A stretch of 64,000 nucleotides of DNA from Massilia sp. PDC64 (GTDB lineage: Bacteria; Pseudomonadota; Gammaproteobacteria; Burkholderiales; Burkholderiaceae_D). Made by a program: the position numbers and the translations under genes. Location: NCBI RefSeq assembly GCF_900101265.1, contig NZ_FMZS01000002.1:1-64000 (forward strand). Direction: 5' to 3'. Below are positions 10,121 to 19,058 of this stretch, piece after piece. Below the pieces are notes generated by a model. That model saw nothing but the letters and a program-made list of their open reading frames with translations. It made no database searches and was not told the DNA's origin. Position 1 is the stretch's first letter. Every line of letters starts with the position of its first letter.

Positions 10121-11092
10121 ATGAGCAAGCTGCACGACGAGTCGGTGGTGATCGACGGCCTGATCATCGCCAAATGGGACAAGGCCATCTTCGAGGACAT
10201 GCGGCGCGGCGGCCTGACGGCGGCCAACTGCACGGTCTCGGTATGGGAAGGCTTCAGCGACACGGTCGCGAACATCGCCGACATGAAGAAGCTGATCCGC
10301 GAGAACAGCGAACTGGTGTCGCTGGTGCGCAGCACCGAGGACATCCTGGACGCCAAGCGCAAGGGCAAGACCGGCATCATCCTCGGCTTCCAGAACGCCC
10401 ACGCGTTCGAGGACAACCTGGGCTACATCGAAGCGTTCGCCGACATGGGCGTGCGCGTGGTCCAGCTGTGCTACAACACGCAGAACCTCGTGGGCACCGG
10501 TTGCTACGAGCGCGACGGCGGCCTGTCCGGCTTCGGCCGCGAGGTCATCGCCGAGATGAACCGCGTGGGCATCATGGTCGACCTGTCGCACGTGGGCGGC
10601 GCGACGTCGGAAGAGGCGATCCTCGCGTCCACCAAGCCGGTGTGCTATTCGCACTGCCTGCCGTCGGGCCTCAAGGAGCATCCGCGCAACAAGAGCGACG
10701 AGCAGCTGCGCTTCATCGCCGACCGCGGCGGCTTCATCGGCGTGACGATGTTCCCGCCTTTCCTCAAGCGCGGCATCGAGGCGACGGTGGACGACTACGT
10801 CGAGGCGATCGACTACGTCATCAACCTGGTGGGCGAGGACTGCGTCGGCATCGGCACCGACTTCACCCAGGGCTACGACAAGGGCTTCTTCGACTGGATC
10901 ACCCACGACAAGGGCCGCCACCGCCGCCTGACCAATTTCGGCCGCATCGTCAACCCGGAAGGCATCCGCACCATCGGCGAATTCCCGAACCTGACCGACG
11001 CGATGGAGCGCGCCGGCTGGACGGAGTCGCGCATCCGCAAGGTGATGGGCGGGAACTGGGTCAACACGTTCCGCGAAGTCTGGGGCGCCTGA
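10121..11092 (+). CDS. M19 membrane-dipeptidase homologue with altered metal site
   Basis: 323 residues of the renal (membrane) dipeptidase fold. Conserved pieces are VDLSHVGGAT (with the family's His198 equivalent), CYSHC (His219 equivalent), HPRN and GIGTDF. The N-terminal HxD metal motif is missing: the family sequence DGHND is here DGLII. The glutamate that bridges the two zinc ions is replaced by glutamine (GFQNAH where the family has VEGGH). A standard binuclear zinc peptidase mechanism is therefore doubtful. Homologues sit next to dgcA in Pseudomonas (PA5396-type), so a role in dimethylglycine metabolism is inferred from context. AGGAG precedes the ATG at 10121. The substrate is unknown. 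Confidence 0.8.
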   Translation: MSKLHDESVVIDGLIIAKWDKAIFEDMRRGGLTAANCTVSVWEGFSDTVANIADMKKLIRENSELVSLVRSTEDILDAKRKGKTGIILGFQNAHAFEDNLGYIEAFADMGVRVVQLCYNTQNLVGTGCYERDGGLSGFGREVIAEMNRVGIMVDLSHVGGATSEEAILASTKPVCYSHCLPSGLKEHPRNKSDEQLRFIADRGGFIGVTMFPPFLKRGIEATVDDYVEAIDYVINLVGEDCVGIGTDFTQGYDKGFFDWITHDKGRHRRLTNFGRIVNPEGIRTIGEFPNLTDAMERAGWTESRIRKVMGGNWVNTFREVWGA

Positions 11093-11135
11093 CGCACCCC
11101 GCTGTGTACAAAGAATCCACTGAAAGGTTTTGCCG

Positions 11136-11657
11136 ATGAAGCCCCAACTCCCGATCGACGTCAACGAGGAAACCGGCGTCTGGACCACCGACGGCCTGCC
11201 GATGCTGTACGTGCCGCGCCACTTCTTCACCAACAACCATCTCGCCATCGAAGCGGCCCTGGGACGCGAGCTCTATGCGGACCAGCTCTACGAGGCGGGG
11301 TACAAGTCGGCGTATTTCTGGTGCGCGAAGGAAGCCGCGACGCACGAGCTGTCCGGGATGGACGTGTACGAACACTACCTGAAGCGCCTGTCGCAGCGAG
11401 GCTGGGGCCTGTTCGCCTTCGAGTCGGCCGATCCCGACACCGGCCACGCCCGCATCACCCTGCACAACTCGTCGTTCGTGCTGGCCCAGCCCGAGGCGCA
11501 CGACAAGCTGTGCTACATGTTCGCCGGCTGGTTCGCCGGCGCCATGGACTGGGTGGGCAAGGACACGGGCCGCGACTACGTCACGACCAGCCGCGAGGCG
11601 CATTGCGCGGCCGAGGAGGGCCACGACCACTGCGTCTTCATCGTCGAACCGAAATAA
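11136..11657 (+). CDS. DUF5943 protein (PA5397-type), V4R-like, in the dimethylglycine block
   Basis: 173 residues. I recognise it as the protein that regularly sits between the dipeptidase homologue and dgcA in betaine clusters of Proteobacteria (DUF5943). It has no signal peptide or membrane segment. The C-terminal portion, with REAHCAAEEGHDHCVFIVEP, resembles the cysteine/histidine-rich end of V4R (4-vinyl reductase-like) small-ligand domains. That suggests binding of a small molecule or metal, but function is not established. GAAAGG precedes the ATG; a TTG two codons upstream is possible. It ends nine bases before dgcA. Confidence 0.75.
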   Translation: MKPQLPIDVNEETGVWTTDGLPMLYVPRHFFTNNHLAIEAALGRELYADQLYEAGYKSAYFWCAKEAATHELSGMDVYEHYLKRLSQRGWGLFAFESADPDTGHARITLHNSSFVLAQPEAHDKLCYMFAGWFAGAMDWVGKDTGRDYVTTSREAHCAAEEGHDHCVFIVEPK

Positions 11658-11666
11658 GAGGCCAGC

Positions 11667-13727
11667 ATGCGTTACCCGAACCTGTTCGCGCCGCTCACCA
11701 TCAACAAGCTGACGATCCGCAACCGCATCGTCAGCACCGCCCACGCCGAGGTGTACGCGGAAAACGGCGTGCCGGGCGAGCGCTACATCCGCTATTACGA
11801 AGAAAAGGCGAAGGGCGGCGTCGGCCTGTGCATCTGCGGCGGCTCGAGCCCGGTATCGATCGACAGCCCGCAAGGCTGGTGGAAGTCGGTCGACCTGTCG
11901 AACGACCGCGTGATCGAGCCGCTGGCGCGCCTGGCCGCCACGATGCACAAGCACGGCGCCAAGATCATGATCCAGGCGACGCACATGGGGCGCCGCTCGA
12001 ACTACCATGGCGAGCACTGGCCGCACCTGCTCACGCCGTCGGGCGTGCGCGAGCCGGTCCATCGCGGCAACGCCAAGACCATCGAGCTGCACGAGATCCG
12101 CCGCATCGTCGCGGACTTCGCCGCCGCCGCGAAGCGCGTCAAGGCGGCCGGCATGGACGGCATCGAGATCTCGGCCGCCCACCAGCACCTGATCGACCAG
12201 TTCTGGAGCCTGCGCACCAACAAGCGCACCGACGAATACGGCGGCTCGCTCGCCAATCGCATGCGCTTCGGCGTCGAGGTGCTGACCGCCGTGCGCGAGG
12301 CGGTGGGTCCGGACTTCGCCGTCGGCCTGCGCATGTGCGGCGACGAATTCCACGAGGACGGCCTGTCCCACGACGTGCTCAAGGAGATCGCCCTCGCGAT
12401 GGAGAAGACGGGGCTGATCGACTACATCAGCATCGTCGGCTCCGGCGCCGACACGCACAACACGCTGGTCAACTGCATGCCGCCGATGGCGCTGCCGCCC
12501 GAGCCGTTCGTGCACCTCGCCGCCGGCATCAAGTCGGTGTTGACCTTGCCGGTGATGCACGCGCAAAGCATCCGCGACCCCGTCCAGGCCGAGCGCATCC
12601 TCGCCAACGGCATGTGCGACCTGGTCGGCATGACCCGCGCCCACATGGCCGATCCTCACCTCGTCATCAAGATCCGCGACGGCAAGGAAGACCAGATCAA
12701 GCAGTGCGTCGGCGCCAATTACTGCATCGACCGGCAATACAACGGCCTGGACGTGCTGTGCATCCAGAACGCGGCGACGAGCCGCGAGGAGACGATGCCG
12801 CACACGATCGAAAAGTCGCGCGGGCCGAAGCGCAAGGTGGTCGTCGTCGGCGCGGGGCCGGCCGGCCTCGAGGCGGCGCGGGTGGCGCGTGAGCGCGGCC
12901 ACGACGTCGTGCTGTTCGAGAAGAACGACCAGGTCGGCGGCCAGGTGCTGCTGGCCGCGAAGGCGCCGCAGCGCGAGCAGATGGCGGGCATCGTGCGCTG
13001 GTTCGACATGGAGACGAAGCGCCTCGGCGTCGACCGCCGACTGGGCACCGCCGCCACCGTCGGCGCGATCATGGCCGAGAAGCCGGACATCGTCGTGATG
13101 GCGACCGGAGGCCGCAGCCACACGGGCGAGAACCCGAACTGGCATGTGGAAGAGGGCCTGGCCGTGAGCAGTTGGGACATCCTGTCCGGCAAGGTCGCGC
13201 CGGGCAAGAACGTGCTCGTGTACGACGGCATCAGCGCCCACGCGGGCGCCGGCACGGCCGACTTCATCGCCAGCCGCGGCAACGTCGTCGAGATCGTGAC
13301 GCCGGACGTCAAGGTGGGCGACGACGTGGGCGGCACCACGTTCCCGATCTTCTACCGCCGCATGTATTCGCAGGGTGTGGTGATGACGCCGAACTACTGG
13401 CTGGATTCGGTGGCGCGCGAGGGCGACAAGCTGATCGCCACGATCCGCAACGAGTACACCGAGGAGCTGGAAGAGCGCGAGGTCGACCAGGTCGTGATCG
13501 AAAACGGCATCACGCCGAACGACGGCCTGTACTGGGAACTGAAGGAACGCTCGCTGAACCAGGGCGTGACCGACGTGCACAGGCTGTTCGCCGCCGAGCC
13601 GCAGCCGCGCCTGGACCAGGAGTTCAAGCCGGGCGAGTTCCTGCTGTTCCGCGTGGGCGACTGCGTCTCGATGCACAACATCCACGCCGCGATCTACGAC
13701 TCTCTGCGCCTGTGCAAGGACTTCTGA
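11667..13727 (+). CDS. dgcA: Dimethylglycine demethylase flavoprotein subunit
   Basis: 686 residues with the trimethylamine dehydrogenase-type layout: an N-terminal FMN TIM barrel (old yellow enzyme fold, about residues 1-340), an iron-sulfur cysteine region, then an FAD/NAD-type domain starting at [14 protein letters not shown] near residue 392. It oxidatively demethylates dimethylglycine to sarcosine. Cysteines are at 347, 353 and 365. The position of the second cluster cysteine in trimethylamine dehydrogenase is alanine here (residue 350 in CVGANYC), so only three of the four usual ligands are present. Electrons probably go to DgcB and the adjacent EtfAB. AGAGGCC precedes the ATG; dgcB follows after one base. 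Confidence 0.93.
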   Translation: MRYPNLFAPLTINKLTIRNRIVSTAHAEVYAENGVPGERYIRYYEEKAKGGVGLCICGGSSPVSIDSPQGWWKSVDLSNDRVIEPLARLAATMHKHGAKIMIQATHMGRRSNYHGEHWPHLLTPSGVREPVHRGNAKTIELHEIRRIVADFAAAAKRVKAAGMDGIEISAAHQHLIDQFWSLRTNKRTDEYGGSLANRMRFGVEVLTAVREAVGPDFAVGLRMCGDEFHEDGLSHDVLKEIALAMEKTGLIDYISIVGSGADTHNTLVNCMPPMALPPEPFVHLAAGIKSVLTLPVMHAQSIRDPVQAERILANGMCDLVGMTRAHMADPHLVIKIRDGKEDQIKQCVGANYCIDRQYNGLDVLCIQNAATSREETMPHTIEKSRGPKRKVVVVGAGPAGLEAARVARERGHDVVLFEKNDQVGGQVLLAAKAPQREQMAGIVRWFDMETKRLGVDRRLGTAATVGAIMAEKPDIVVMATGGRSHTGENPNWHVEEGLAVSSWDILSGKVAPGKNVLVYDGISAHAGAGTADFIASRGNVVEIVTPDVKVGDDVGGTTFPIFYRRMYSQGVVMTPNYWLDSVAREGDKLIATIRNEYTEELEEREVDQVVIENGITPNDGLYWELKERSLNQGVTDVHRLFAAEPQPRLDQEFKPGEFLLFRVGDCVSMHNIHAAIYDSLRLCKDF

Positions 13728-13728
13728 C

Positions 13729-15597
13729 ATGTTCGCCAACATCCTCACCATCTCGTTCTGGGCCAGCATGGCGTTGATGCTGCTGGGGCTCGGACAACGC
13801 GCCCGGCTGTGGAACAACGGCCGCGCCCAACGCGTCGCACCGGGCAAGCTGTTCGCGATCCCGAAGCGGTATTTCGTCGACCTGCACCACGTGGTGGCGC
13901 GCGAGCCGTTCATCGCCCGCACCCACGTGGCGGTGGCCGGCGGCGCCATCCTGGCCATGCTCGTCATCGGCATCAATTACGGGCTGGCGCTGTACTCGCC
14001 CGTGCTGGACCGGGTGCTGCTCGGTGCCTCGTGCCTGATGCTCGCCGGCGCCGCCATGGTCGCGTGGCGCCGCCTCGCGCCGCCCGCGCGGCTGTCGCGC
14101 GGTCCGTGGATGCGCCTGCCGTTCACCCTGGCCGCGTTCGCGCTCGGCGCCGCGCTGGCCGCCTGGTATGCGCCGCAGGGCGCGCAGGCGCCGGCGCTGC
14201 TGGCCATCGTCCTGCTGGCGCTCGGCGCGGCCGAACTCGCGCTGGGCATCGGCATGGGCGGCCCGATGAAGCACGCCATCGCCGGCCTGCTCAACCTCGC
14301 GTTCCACCCGCGCCAGCAGCGTTTCGAGGGCAAGCGGTCGACCGACCTGCGCCCGCTGAACCTGGAGAGCGGCGATTTCGGCGTGGCCAAGCCGGCCGAT
14401 TTCGCCTGGAACCGCCTGCTGCAGTTCGACGCCTGCGTCCAGTGCGGCAAATGCGAGGCCGCGTGCCCGGCGCTGGCCGCGGGCCAGCCGCTCAATCCGA
14501 AAAAACTCATCCAGGACATGGTCGTCGGCCTGTCCGGCAAGACGGACGCCGGCTATGCGGGCACGCCGTATCCCGGCAAGCCGGTCGGCCAGCACGGCGG
14601 TGCGCCGGATCAGCCGATCTTCCAGGGCCTGCTCGACGCGGACACGGTCTGGTCGTGCACGACCTGCCGCGCCTGCGTGCAGGAGTGCCCGATGCTGATC
14701 GAGCACGTGGATGCCGTGGTCGACATGCGCCGCTCGCTGACGCTGGTCGACGGCGCCGTCCCGGGCAAGGGCGCCCAGGCGCTGGACAACCTGCGCCACA
14801 CGCAGACCGTGGGCGGGTTCCCGCGCGCCGTCCGCTACCACTGGGCCGTCGACCTCGACGTGCCGGTGCTCGGCCCGGGCGACCGCACGGATTACCTCCT
14901 GATCGCGGGCGAGGGCGCGTTCGACATGCGCTACCAGCGCGCGCTGCGGGCGCTGGTGAAAGTGCTGAAACATGCGAAGGTCGATTTCGCCGTGCTGGGC
15001 GAGGCGGAGATCGACAGCGGCGACCTGGCGCGCCGCCTTGGCGACGAAGCGGGCTTCCAGCAACTGGCGCGTGCCAATATCGCCACGCTCGGCAAGCGCC
15101 ACTTCAAGCACATCGTCACGCCGGACCCGCACGTGTTCCACTGCATGAAGAACGAGTACCCGGCGCTGGGCGGCCGCTACGACGTCGTGCACCACAGCGG
15201 CCTGATCGCGAAGCTGTTCAAGGAAGGCCGCATCCGCCTGAAGGGCGAGGCGCTGGAAGCGCCGCTGACCTACCACGACCCGTGCTACCTGGGCCGCTAC
15301 AACGGCGAGCTCGATGCGCCGCGCGACGTGCTGGCCGCGCTGGGGATCTCGGTGCGCGAAATGGAACGGTCGCGCGAGCGCGGACGCTGCTGCGGCGGCG
15401 GAGGCGGTGCGCCGTTCACCGACATTCCGGGCACCACGCGCATCCCGGACATCCGCATCGTCGATGCGCGCACGATCGGCGCCGAGGTGGTGGCCGTCGC
15501 GTGCCCGAACTGCACGGCGATGCTGGAAGGCGTCGTCGGGCCGCGCCCCGAAGTGATGGAACTTGCCGAGCTGGTTGCCCAGCGACTGGGAGATTAA
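13729..15597 (+). CDS. dgcB: Dimethylglycine demethylase iron-sulfur membrane subunit
   Basis: 622 residues. The N-terminal 190 residues contain about four hydrophobic segments (DUF3483-type membrane region). Two 4Fe-4S motifs of the form CxxCxxCxxxCP follow: C236 onwards in the ACVQCGKCEAACP stretch, and another in the CTTCRACVQECP stretch near residue 310. The C-terminal part has cysteine-rich CCG-type sequence (DPCYLG, RCCGGGGG, ACPNC), as in heterodisulfide reductase and GlpC subunits. It probably passes electrons from DgcA or EtfAB to the quinone pool at the membrane. The start is one base after dgcA, and the stop abuts the etfA start. Confidence 0.92.
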   Translation: MFANILTISFWASMALMLLGLGQRARLWNNGRAQRVAPGKLFAIPKRYFVDLHHVVAREPFIARTHVAVAGGAILAMLVIGINYGLALYSPVLDRVLLGASCLMLAGAAMVAWRRLAPPARLSRGPWMRLPFTLAAFALGAALAAWYAPQGAQAPALLAIVLLALGAAELALGIGMGGPMKHAIAGLLNLAFHPRQQRFEGKRSTDLRPLNLESGDFGVAKPADFAWNRLLQFDACVQCGKCEAACPALAAGQPLNPKKLIQDMVVGLSGKTDAGYAGTPYPGKPVGQHGGAPDQPIFQGLLDADTVWSCTTCRACVQECPMLIEHVDAVVDMRRSLTLVDGAVPGKGAQALDNLRHTQTVGGFPRAVRYHWAVDLDVPVLGPGDRTDYLLIAGEGAFDMRYQRALRALVKVLKHAKVDFAVLGEAEIDSGDLARRLGDEAGFQQLARANIATLGKRHFKHIVTPDPHVFHCMKNEYPALGGRYDVVHHSGLIAKLFKEGRIRLKGEALEAPLTYHDPCYLGRYNGELDAPRDVLAALGISVREMERSRERGRCCGGGGGAPFTDIPGTTRIPDIRIVDARTIGAEVVAVACPNCTAMLEGVVGPRPEVMELAELVAQRLGD

Positions 15598-16704
15598 ATG
15601 GAACGTCGTCAATCAACCGCGCGCCGCGTCAATCCGCGCCGCCCGTATGTCATCTCGGCCCGCGGCCTGAAACGCATCATCCTCGGCGCGGAGGAGGGCT
15701 CGCGCGACCTGCTGCTGTCGCACCACGCCGCCGCGCGCAAGCAGCTGCGCACCACGCAGCCGTTCGAGCGCCATATGCTCGTGCTGGTGCATGCCGACCG
15801 CGGGATGCTCGACGAGCACGCGCGCCAGGCGATCGCCGCGGCCGCACTGCTGGCCGACGGCGCCACCGGCGTCGTCGTGGCCGTGCTGGGCGGCACCACG
15901 GCCGACCTGGGGGAATGCGGCGCCGACGCGGTGTTCAACCTGCCGCAGCTGGACGCGCTGCGCTTCTGTCCCGAGCAGGCGCTGGCGCTGGCGCAGGCCT
16001 TGATCGCGCGCTACCGGCCGGCGCACATCTTCGTGCCGGACCGCGGCGCCGACGGCGACCTGGGACGGCGCCTGGCCGCGCGCACGGGCCGCACCGTCGC
16101 CACCGACGTCGTCGAGCTGGACGCGGACGGCGCCTGCCGCCTGGTGCCGGGCGGGCGCTTCGCGCGCTGCGCGCTGCCGCAGATCGTGCTGCTGGCGCGC
16201 CACGCGGCGGATGCCGACCTGCCGTTCATCGGCCACGGCGTGGTCGAGGAGGGCGGCGTTCCCGAGACATTGCAGCCGGGCGTGCGCGACCTGGGCCTGG
16301 AAACGAGCAGTCCCGACCAGATCGGGCTGGAAGAGGCGGATTTCATCCTGTCGGGCGGCAACGGCATGCGCGACATGGACACGTTCGGGGCGCTGGCCAA
16401 GGCGCTGGGCGCGGCGACCGGCGCGTCGCGCGTGGCGGTGGACGACGGCCGCTTCCCGCGCGCCAAGCAGATCGGCGCGACCGGCAAGACGGTCCAGGCC
16501 AGCGCCTACCTCGCGCTCGGCATTTCCGGGGCGGTCCAGCACCTGCAGGGCATCAAGGACTGCCGCCACGTCATCGCCGTCAACCTCGACGACAGCGCAC
16601 CGATCGTCAAGCGCGCCAACCTCACGCTGGTCGAGGATGCGCAGGCATTGATGGGTGCCCTGCTGCGCCAGGTGGAGGCGGCGCGCGCCGCCGCCTCGGC
16701 ATAA
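15598..16704 (+). CDS. etfA: Electron transfer flavoprotein subunit alpha, dimethylglycine pathway
   Basis: 368 residues, somewhat longer than a housekeeping EtfA because of a basic N-terminal extension (about 60 residues rich in Arg). The C-terminal FAD-binding domain is typical: LSGGNGMRDMDTFG, then GATGKTVQASAYLALGISGA and HVIAVNLDDSAPI. It accepts electrons from flavoprotein dehydrogenases. Its place directly after dgcB with no gap, paired with etfB, marks it as the dedicated acceptor for dimethylglycine oxidation. The equivalent Pseudomonas pair flanks dgcAB. Confidence 0.93.
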   Translation: MERRQSTARRVNPRRPYVISARGLKRIILGAEEGSRDLLLSHHAAARKQLRTTQPFERHMLVLVHADRGMLDEHARQAIAAAALLADGATGVVVAVLGGTTADLGECGADAVFNLPQLDALRFCPEQALALAQALIARYRPAHIFVPDRGADGDLGRRLAARTGRTVATDVVELDADGACRLVPGGRFARCALPQIVLLARHAADADLPFIGHGVVEEGGVPETLQPGVRDLGLETSSPDQIGLEEADFILSGGNGMRDMDTFGALAKALGAATGASRVAVDDGRFPRAKQIGATGKTVQASAYLALGISGAVQHLQGIKDCRHVIAVNLDDSAPIVKRANLTLVEDAQALMGALLRQVEAARAAASA

Positions 16705-16721
16705 CGAACGAAAGGGAAACC

Positions 16722-17498
16722 ATGACGACTACGCTCAGGATCGCGGTACTGGTGTCGACCGCGCGCCATCCGGTCAGCGGCCAGCCGGTGCGCAGCAGCA
16801 GCGACGCCGCCGCGTTCGAACTCGCCTGCGGCCTGGCGCCGCCGGGCCGCCTGACGGTGCTCTCGGCCGGCATGACGGGCAAGGAGCACCTGGAAGAATA
16901 CCTGGGGCTCGGGGTCGAGGCCATCGAGGTGCTGACCGTCGCCGCGACGGCCGACGTGCTGCCGGCGCTGCTGGCGCGCGTGAAGGGCTTCGACCTCGTC
17001 CTGTGCGGCATGCGCTCGGACGGCCAGTCCGCGTCCGGCATGCTGCCCTACCTGCTGGCCGAAGGGTTGGGCGTGCCGCTCGTCGGCGACGTGCTCGAGG
17101 CGACGGCGAACCATCGCACGCTGACGGTGCGCCAGTTCCTGCCCAAGGGGATGCGCCGGCGCCTGGAAGTGAGCCTGCCGGCCGTGCTGGCCGTGCATCC
17201 GCGCGCGCCGCAGACCCGCCAGTACGCGTATGCGCGGGCGCGGGCCGGGCGCGTCACTTATGTCGCCGGCGCGCTCGGCGGCGGCCCGGCGGCGCCGGCC
17301 TGGCAGTTCGAGCCGGCCACGCGGCGCCCGCGCCCGCTCAAGGCGAAGGTGGTGCAGAGCGGCCACAGCCGGATGATGGGCGCGATCGGCGGCGACGCCG
17401 GCGCGCGCGGCGGACAGGTGGTCAAGCAGGGCAGCGCCGAGCAGAAGGCGCAGATCCTGCTGGACTACCTGCGCGAACACCGGCTGATCGATTTCTGA
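16722..17498 (+). CDS. etfB: Electron transfer flavoprotein subunit beta, dimethylglycine pathway
   Basis: 258 residues, normal for EtfB. It has the AMP-binding alpha/beta fold with GMRSDGQSASGMLPYLLAEGLG where the family has the adenylate-contacting loop, and a lysine-rich C-terminal region (PLKAKVV) that follows the recognition loop. It forms the heterodimer with the preceding alpha subunit. AAGGGAAACC precedes the ATG at 16722. The next gene starts one base after its stop, so the FolB-like protein is probably coupled to it. Confidence 0.9.
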   Translation: MTTTLRIAVLVSTARHPVSGQPVRSSSDAAAFELACGLAPPGRLTVLSAGMTGKEHLEEYLGLGVEAIEVLTVAATADVLPALLARVKGFDLVLCGMRSDGQSASGMLPYLLAEGLGVPLVGDVLEATANHRTLTVRQFLPKGMRRRLEVSLPAVLAVHPRAPQTRQYAYARARAGRVTYVAGALGGGPAAPAWQFEPATRRPRPLKAKVVQSGHSRMMGAIGGDAGARGGQVVKQGSAEQKAQILLDYLREHRLIDF

Positions 17499-17499
17499 C

Positions 17500-17865
17500 A
17501 TGGCCGGCCGATTCATTCCCTGGACCATCGAGGTCCGCGCGCTGGCCACCGAGCTGCGCAACGGCGCCGGGCCGCGGCGGCGCGAGCGCGCCACGGTCGA
17601 CATCACCGTGCACGCGCTCGCGCCGGCGTTCCCGCAGACGATCGAGGACTGCATCGATTACCAGCCGATCTGCGAACACGTGCTCGGCGCATGGTCGGAC
17701 GGCGCGTCGGGCGCGCGGCCGGAACAGGCCGTGCGCGATCTGATCGCGTTCATCCTCGACCGCGACGGACGTGTCGGGCAGGTCGACGTGGCCCTGTCGA
17801 CCGGCGGCGTCACGGTGCGGGTGGCGCAGGCGCGCGCAGCATGGGAGTCCCGTCGCGTCGCCTGA
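17500..17865 (+). CDS. FolB-like T-fold protein, degenerate (copy 1)
   Basis: 121 residues. The segment TVDITVHALAPAFPQTIEDCIDYQPICEHV follows the pattern of dihydroneopterin aldolase (beta strand, then the conserved D-Y). The family's Glu in the GVxxxERE motif and the catalytic Lys of the KP motif are absent: the latter region reads LSTGGVTV. It is therefore unlikely to be an active aldolase. It sits one base after etfB in the dimethylglycine/sarcosine operon, so a role tied to folate-linked C1 chemistry, or a purely structural one, is inferred from location. A second, better-conserved relative is at 28206-28643. Confidence 0.65.
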   Translation: MAGRFIPWTIEVRALATELRNGAGPRRRERATVDITVHALAPAFPQTIEDCIDYQPICEHVLGAWSDGASGARPEQAVRDLIAFILDRDGRVGQVDVALSTGGVTVRVAQARAAWESRRVA

Positions 17866-17928
17866 TTGACAGGGCGGTAACGCACAGCTAGCATGATCGA
17901 CGCTGCGCGTTGCCATCCAAGGATACGC

Positions 17929-18906
17929 ATGTCCCCGTCGTCGGGCCGGCCGGCCCTGCATATCGCTTTCCTCACGTTGTCCGATTACTCGATGATCGCG
18001 TTGGCGAACGCGCTCGAAGTGCTGCGCATGGCCAACCGCGCCAGCGGCGAGACCCTGTATCGCTGGACGATCGCGACGCCGGATGGGCGGCCGGCGCGCG
18101 CCAGCAACGGCCTGCCGCTCAGCCCGACCGTGGCACTCGGGCAGGCGGACGCTCCCGACATCGTGTTCGTCTGCGGCGGCGTGCGCGTGCGCGCGGCCTG
18201 CGACGCCGCGCTGGATGCGTGCCTGGTCCGCCTGGCGCGCGCCGGCGTCGTGCTGGGCGGGTTGTGCACCGGCAGCTATGCGCTCGTGCGGGCCGGCCTG
18301 ATGAAAGGCTACCGCTGTGCCGTCCACTGGGAACAGATGGCAGCGCTGCGCGAGGAATTCACGGACGTCGATTTCAGCGACGGCCTGTTCGTCATCGACC
18401 GCGACCGCATCACCTGTTCGGGCGGCACCGCGCCGATCGACCTGATGCTGCATCTCACCGAATCCCGCTATGGCAAGGCCCTGGCCGGCGCCATCTCGGC
18501 GCAGTTCACCGTCGAGCGCATTCGCGATGCGGCACACCGCCAGCACGTCCCGCTCGCGGCACGCCTCGGTTTCGGCCGCGCGGAACTCGTGCGGGCGTCC
18601 ACGCTGATGGAAAGCCATATTGAGGAGCCGCTGGCGATGGCCGAGCTGGCGCGCCGCGTCGGCCTGTCGCCGCGCCAGCTGCAGCGCATGTTCCGCCATT
18701 ACCTCGACATGGCGCCCCACCAGTACTACCTGCGGCTGCGCCTGGACCGGGCGCGCGAGCTGCTGACCCAGACCGGCATGTCGATCATGGACGTCATGGT
18801 GGCGTGCGGCTTCGAATCGTCGCCCCATTTCAGCAGGGCGTACCGCGAGCAGTTCGGCCATTCCCCGAGCGCGGCCCGGCGCGGATCCCGCGAAAATACA
18901 GGCTGA
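17929..18906 (+). CDS. gbdR: GbdR-like activator: GATase1-like domain plus AraC HTH
   Basis: 325 residues. The N-terminal ligand domain (about 1-190) has FLTLSDYSMIALANALEVLRMANR and the elbow GLCTGSYAL. The C-terminal AraC HTH (about 220-320) has LSPRQLQRMFRHYL and CGFESSPHFSRAYREQFG. Of the three regulators in the window it is the closest in sequence pattern to Pseudomonas GbdR, which senses glycine betaine and dimethylglycine and activates gbc, dgc and sox genes. I chose the ATG at 17929 because AAGGA is five bases upstream; ATG 17893 is possible but lacks a site. It is 63 bases after the FolB-like gene and may close the operon. Which paralogue is the true GbdR is not proven. Confidence 0.85.
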   Translation: MSPSSGRPALHIAFLTLSDYSMIALANALEVLRMANRASGETLYRWTIATPDGRPARASNGLPLSPTVALGQADAPDIVFVCGGVRVRAACDAALDACLVRLARAGVVLGGLCTGSYALVRAGLMKGYRCAVHWEQMAALREEFTDVDFSDGLFVIDRDRITCSGGTAPIDLMLHLTESRYGKALAGAISAQFTVERIRDAAHRQHVPLAARLGFGRAELVRASTLMESHIEEPLAMAELARRVGLSPRQLQRMFRHYLDMAPHQYYLRLRLDRARELLTQTGMSIMDVMVACGFESSPHFSRAYREQFGHSPSAARRGSRENTG

Positions 18907-18925
18907 CGAACACAGTCAACAGATT

Positions 18926-18941
18926 GTCGCAATCCAGACAT
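18926..18941 (+). promoter_or_regulatory. Candidate activator site upstream of the BCCT transporter gene
   Basis: GTCGCAATCCAGACAT resembles the sites upstream of soxB and gbcA, with one extra base between the halves GTCG[G/C]AA and GACA. It ends 117 bases before the transporter start. No clear sigma70 hexamers could be assigned. Binding by one of the GATase1/AraC regulators is inference. Confidence 0.45.
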
Positions 18942-19058
18942 TTACCGATCCGCGTGCGGCGTATGTTTGAGGCTGGCCGCTGACGAGCAGGCCAGAGGGC
19001 CCGAGCCCGTCATTCAAACAAAGACACCGCGACCGATTGCGTCGATTTGGGAGGCTAG

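Noticed and set aside
11061..13976. A 971-codon minus-strand frame opposite dgcA
   Set aside because: Shadow of dgcA produced by codon bias; no ribosome-binding site or domain.
13809..16721. An alternative plus-strand frame running through dgcB and etfA into etfB
   Set aside because: Only the portion from 16722 (etfB) is real. The upstream part is out of frame with two clear genes.
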